Source of the DNA: Lachnospiraceae bacterium
GTDB lineage: Bacteria; Bacillota; Clostridia; Lachnospirales; Lachnospiraceae
Direction of reading: 5' to 3'
NCBI GenBank assembly: GCA_900765975.1
Contig: CAAFTS010000136.1
Location: 1-8,090, forward strand
DNA: 8,090 nt
A program made the position numbers and the translations under genes. Below the pieces are notes generated by a model, which did not search any database, was not told where the DNA came from, and saw only the letters and a list, made by a program, of their open reading frames with translations. Below, in pieces: positions 6,933 to 8,090 of this stretch; positions within the stretch are counted from its first letter, which is position 1; each line of letters starts with the position of its first letter.

Positions 6933-7343
6933 TCATCCATTAGACTGGGATACCGGCAAAAAAGTTTCATCCTCTTCACTTTCTTCTAAATCTAGTTCTT
7001 CTACCCCTACATCTTCTTGAAAAAAAGCATCAATCTCTGTAATCATTCTTATAAACTGAATTGCATCTTCCATTTTCTCATAGGTTGCAGTATCCATCAG
7101 CTTGCTACTCGAAATTCCTACCAATTGATGATTTGCTTTCTCCCAATCTCTTTGCAAAATCTCACACAGCAACTGAAGATTCTCTTCCCCGGACTGCAGA
7201 TAGATTTCTATATTATGGAACATATATTCAAATCGCACATAACAATATGGAACTCTTCCACTTCCCCTCTCCCAAATAAACTTCTGTACCTTTTTTAACA
7301 TGTCCTTCAAAAAAATCAGTTCTTTTCGGTTCATTTCTCTCAT
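6933..7343 (-). CDS. Hypothetical protein with acidic C-terminal tail, first gene of the sigma/anti-sigma operon
   Basis: I do not recognise this 136-residue protein. It has no signal peptide or membrane segment, so it is predicted cytoplasmic. It is mainly helical: a Lys-rich N-terminal helix (RKELIFLKDMLKKVQKFI, 6-23), an aromatic stretch (VPYCYVRFEYMFHNIEIYL, 31-49), further helices to about 110, and then a strongly acidic tail (110-126; EELDLEESEEDE). The start at 7343 is chosen because GGAGGGAC (7358-7351) sits 7-9 nt upstream; an in-frame ATG at 7385 is possible but lacks such a site. It ends 38 bp before the TTG start of the sigma gene, which points to co-transcription. An acidic helical protein in this position could bind the sigma factor or RNA polymerase, but this is speculation from context alone. 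Confidence 0.72.
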   Translation of the reverse strand: MREMNRKELIFLKDMLKKVQKFIWERGSGRVPYCYVRFEYMFHNIEIYLQSGEENLQLLCEILQRDWEKANHQLVGISSSKLMDTATYEKMEDAIQFIRMITEIDAFFQEDVGVEELDLEESEEDETFLPVSQSNG

Positions 7344-7458
7344 ATCTTTTGTCCCTCCATCCAGAAGCCGGTCCCCGTCAAACACCTTCTGTTTATAGGT
7401 TAAAATATTCCTTACTAGTTCTTACAAAAAGCAACAAATCGTTGCGTCTTTTTCGTAA

Positions 7459-7487
7459 TTGTCACACACTTTTTTCTATGATACAAT
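7459..7487 (+). promoter_or_regulatory. Sigma-A-type promoter for dtd
   Basis: TTGTCA (7459-7464) and TACAAT (7482-7487) are separated by exactly 17 bp, and TGA (7479-7481) adds an extended -10. Each hexamer differs from consensus by one base. Transcription would start near 7494, about 30 nt before the dtd ATG at 7525. Confidence 0.82.
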
Positions 7488-7524
7488 ATTTAGGAAATTT
7501 ATCGTTTATATTAGGAGGTTTATA

Positions 7525-7971
7525 ATGAAATTTGTGATTCAACGCGTATCAGAAGCAAGTGTTTCAGTAGATAATAGATTAATCGGAGAGATTCAAAAAG
7601 GATATATGGTATTGATCGGTATTTCTGAAAATGACTCTCAAGAGATTGCAGATAAAATGGTTCGAAAAATGATCGGACTTCGAATTTTCGAAGACGAACA
7701 GGGCAAAACCAATCTTTCTCTAGCAGATGTTAACGGAAGTCTACTTCTGATTTCTCAATTTACACTCTACGCCAACTGTAAAAAAGGAAATCGACCAAGC
7801 TTTATTGAAGCAGGTTCTCCGGACCAAGCCAATACTCTCTATGAATATATTATTAAAAAATGTAAAGAATCTGTTCCTAATGTACAACAAGGTTCTTTCG
7901 GTGCAGATATGAAAGTAAGTCTGATCAATGATGGACCTTTTACTATTGTTTTAGATTCCGAACAGTTATAA
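7525..7971 (+). CDS. dtd: D-aminoacyl-tRNA deacylase
   Basis: This homodimeric cytoplasmic enzyme hydrolyses D-amino acids (and glycine mischarged on tRNA-Ala) from tRNA, protecting translation. The 148 residues match the usual family length of about 145-150. The N-terminus [16 protein letters not shown] is the standard Dtd opening, SQFTLYA (77-83) is the conserved catalytic-pocket motif, KGNRPSF lies at 87-93, and NDGPFT (135-140) contains the Gly-cisPro pair (137-138) that rejects L-aminoacyl substrates. The ATG at 7525 has AGGAGG (7513-7518) 6 nt upstream; the reading frame is open to 7459, but that extension overlaps the promoter and is not family-like. The gene is divergent from the sigma operon and appears monocistronic within the window. 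RelA/SpoT often precedes dtd in Firmicutes but is absent here. No clear terminator follows. Confidence 0.95.
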   Translation: MKFVIQRVSEASVSVDNRLIGEIQKGYMVLIGISENDSQEIADKMVRKMIGLRIFEDEQGKTNLSLADVNGSLLLISQFTLYANCKKGNRPSFIEAGSPDQANTLYEYIIKKCKESVPNVQQGSFGADMKVSLINDGPFTIVLDSEQL

Positions 7972-7984
7972 GCTATGAAACACA

Positions 7985-8009
7985 CCCTAAACTCAAAATT
8001 AGGTTGAGT
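7985..8009. repeat. Two interleaved short inverted repeats just after dtd
   Basis: CCTAA (7986-7990) can pair with TTAGG (7999-8003), and ACTCAA (7991-7996) can pair with TTGAGT (8004-8009). The two stems are interleaved, so they exclude each other. Neither is followed by a T-tract, so this is not a convincing terminator for dtd. It lies immediately next to the 19-bp repeat array and may belong to that element. Confidence 0.4.
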
Positions 8010-8011
8010 GA

Positions 8012-8068
8012 AAAAGTAAATTCCACATATAAAAGTAAATTCCATACAGAAGACTAAATTCTATATTT
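8012..8068 (+). repeat. Three direct repeats at an exact 19-bp period
   Basis: AAAAGTAAATTCCA occurs at 8012-8025 and again at 8031-8044 with no mismatch. A third, degenerate copy (AAGACTAAATTCTA, 8050-8063) matches 11 of 14 bases in the same register. The period of 19 bp is close to two helical turns, which would place the copies on nearly the same face of the DNA, as expected of protein-binding iterons. Arrays of this sort occur at the ends of IS21-family elements, where the transposase binds, and at some operators and origins. No transposase gene is visible because the window ends at 8090. Confidence 0.72.
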
Positions 8069-8090
8069 TAGGGTTTGACGAATCGTGTCA

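Noticed and set aside
6895..6936. ATG start at 6936 for the sigma factor, overlapping the previous stop as ATGA
   Set aside because: ATGA overlap can support coupling, but there is no Shine-Dalgarno sequence, and the TTG at 6894 has a near-perfect one right where ECF homology starts. It is kept as the alternative, not the call.
7385..7430. Promoter for the sigma operon (minus-strand TTGTAA with several TATTTT or TATAAA candidates)
   Set aside because: No pair of boxes gives a good spacing, and no clear ECF GAAC...CGT pair is seen, so I could not choose one.
7431..7450. Small hairpin GCAAC/GTTGC upstream of dtd with nearby T or A runs
   Set aside because: A five-base stem is too weak to call a terminator and commonly arises by chance in A/T-rich DNA.
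7985..8009. H-type pseudoknot or dtd terminator
   Set aside because: The two interleaved stems would have connecting loops of 0, 2 and 0 nt, which is sterically unlikely, and no T-tract follows.
8012..8068. CRISPR array
   Set aside because: A 19-bp period leaves only about 5 bases between 14-base units; there are no spacers of normal length and no cas genes.

Overview
The window looks like a low-GC Gram-positive chromosome, most likely a clostridial gut anaerobe of the Lachnospiraceae type. This is inferred from the A/T-rich sequence, the strong GGAGG ribosome binding sites, the GlnRS sequence type, the ECF sigma/anti-sigma pair and the group IIC-like intron. No 16S rRNA or other taxonomic marker is present, so the family-level placement is tentative.

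Layout, left to right. (1) Positions 1-84 (minus strand) look like the first bases of a group IIC-like intron that runs off the left edge. It sits 6 nt beyond a long hairpin (91-141) that closes the next gene. (2) A minus-strand pair, glnS (1560-3230) followed by a MocR/GabR-type regulator (140-1540), is separated by only 19 bp and is probably one transcript. (3) A 140-bp divergent region carries two back-to-back extended -10 promoters around a perfect palindrome, TTGTATACAA. It drives glnS-mocR leftward and a sodium:neurotransmitter-symporter-family amino-acid transporter (3371-4831) rightward. A strong intrinsic terminator follows the transporter. (4) A minus-strand operon runs leftward: a 136-residue unknown protein with an acidic tail (6933-7343), an ECF sigma factor starting at TTG (6367-6894), and a membrane-anchored DUF4367-like anti-sigma factor starting at GTG (4914-6374). 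The last two overlap by 8 nt. (5) Divergent from that operon is dtd, D-aminoacyl-tRNA deacylase (7525-7971), with a near-consensus promoter. (6) The right edge (8012-8068) holds three direct repeats at an exact 19-bp period, which look like protein-binding iterons or the terminus of a mobile element such as an IS21-type element.

How the genes may work together. The MocR regulator, GlnRS and amino-acid transporter share one control region. This suggests, but does not prove, that the PLP-dependent regulator controls amino-acid uptake and possibly its own operon through the central palindrome. The sigma/anti-sigma operon is a self-contained envelope-stress-type module with an unrecognised upstream partner. 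Apart from the two edge elements the window is mostly ordinary chromosome. The most interesting points are the intron/hairpin junction, the 19-bp repeat array, the shared divergent control region and the unknown first gene of the sigma operon.
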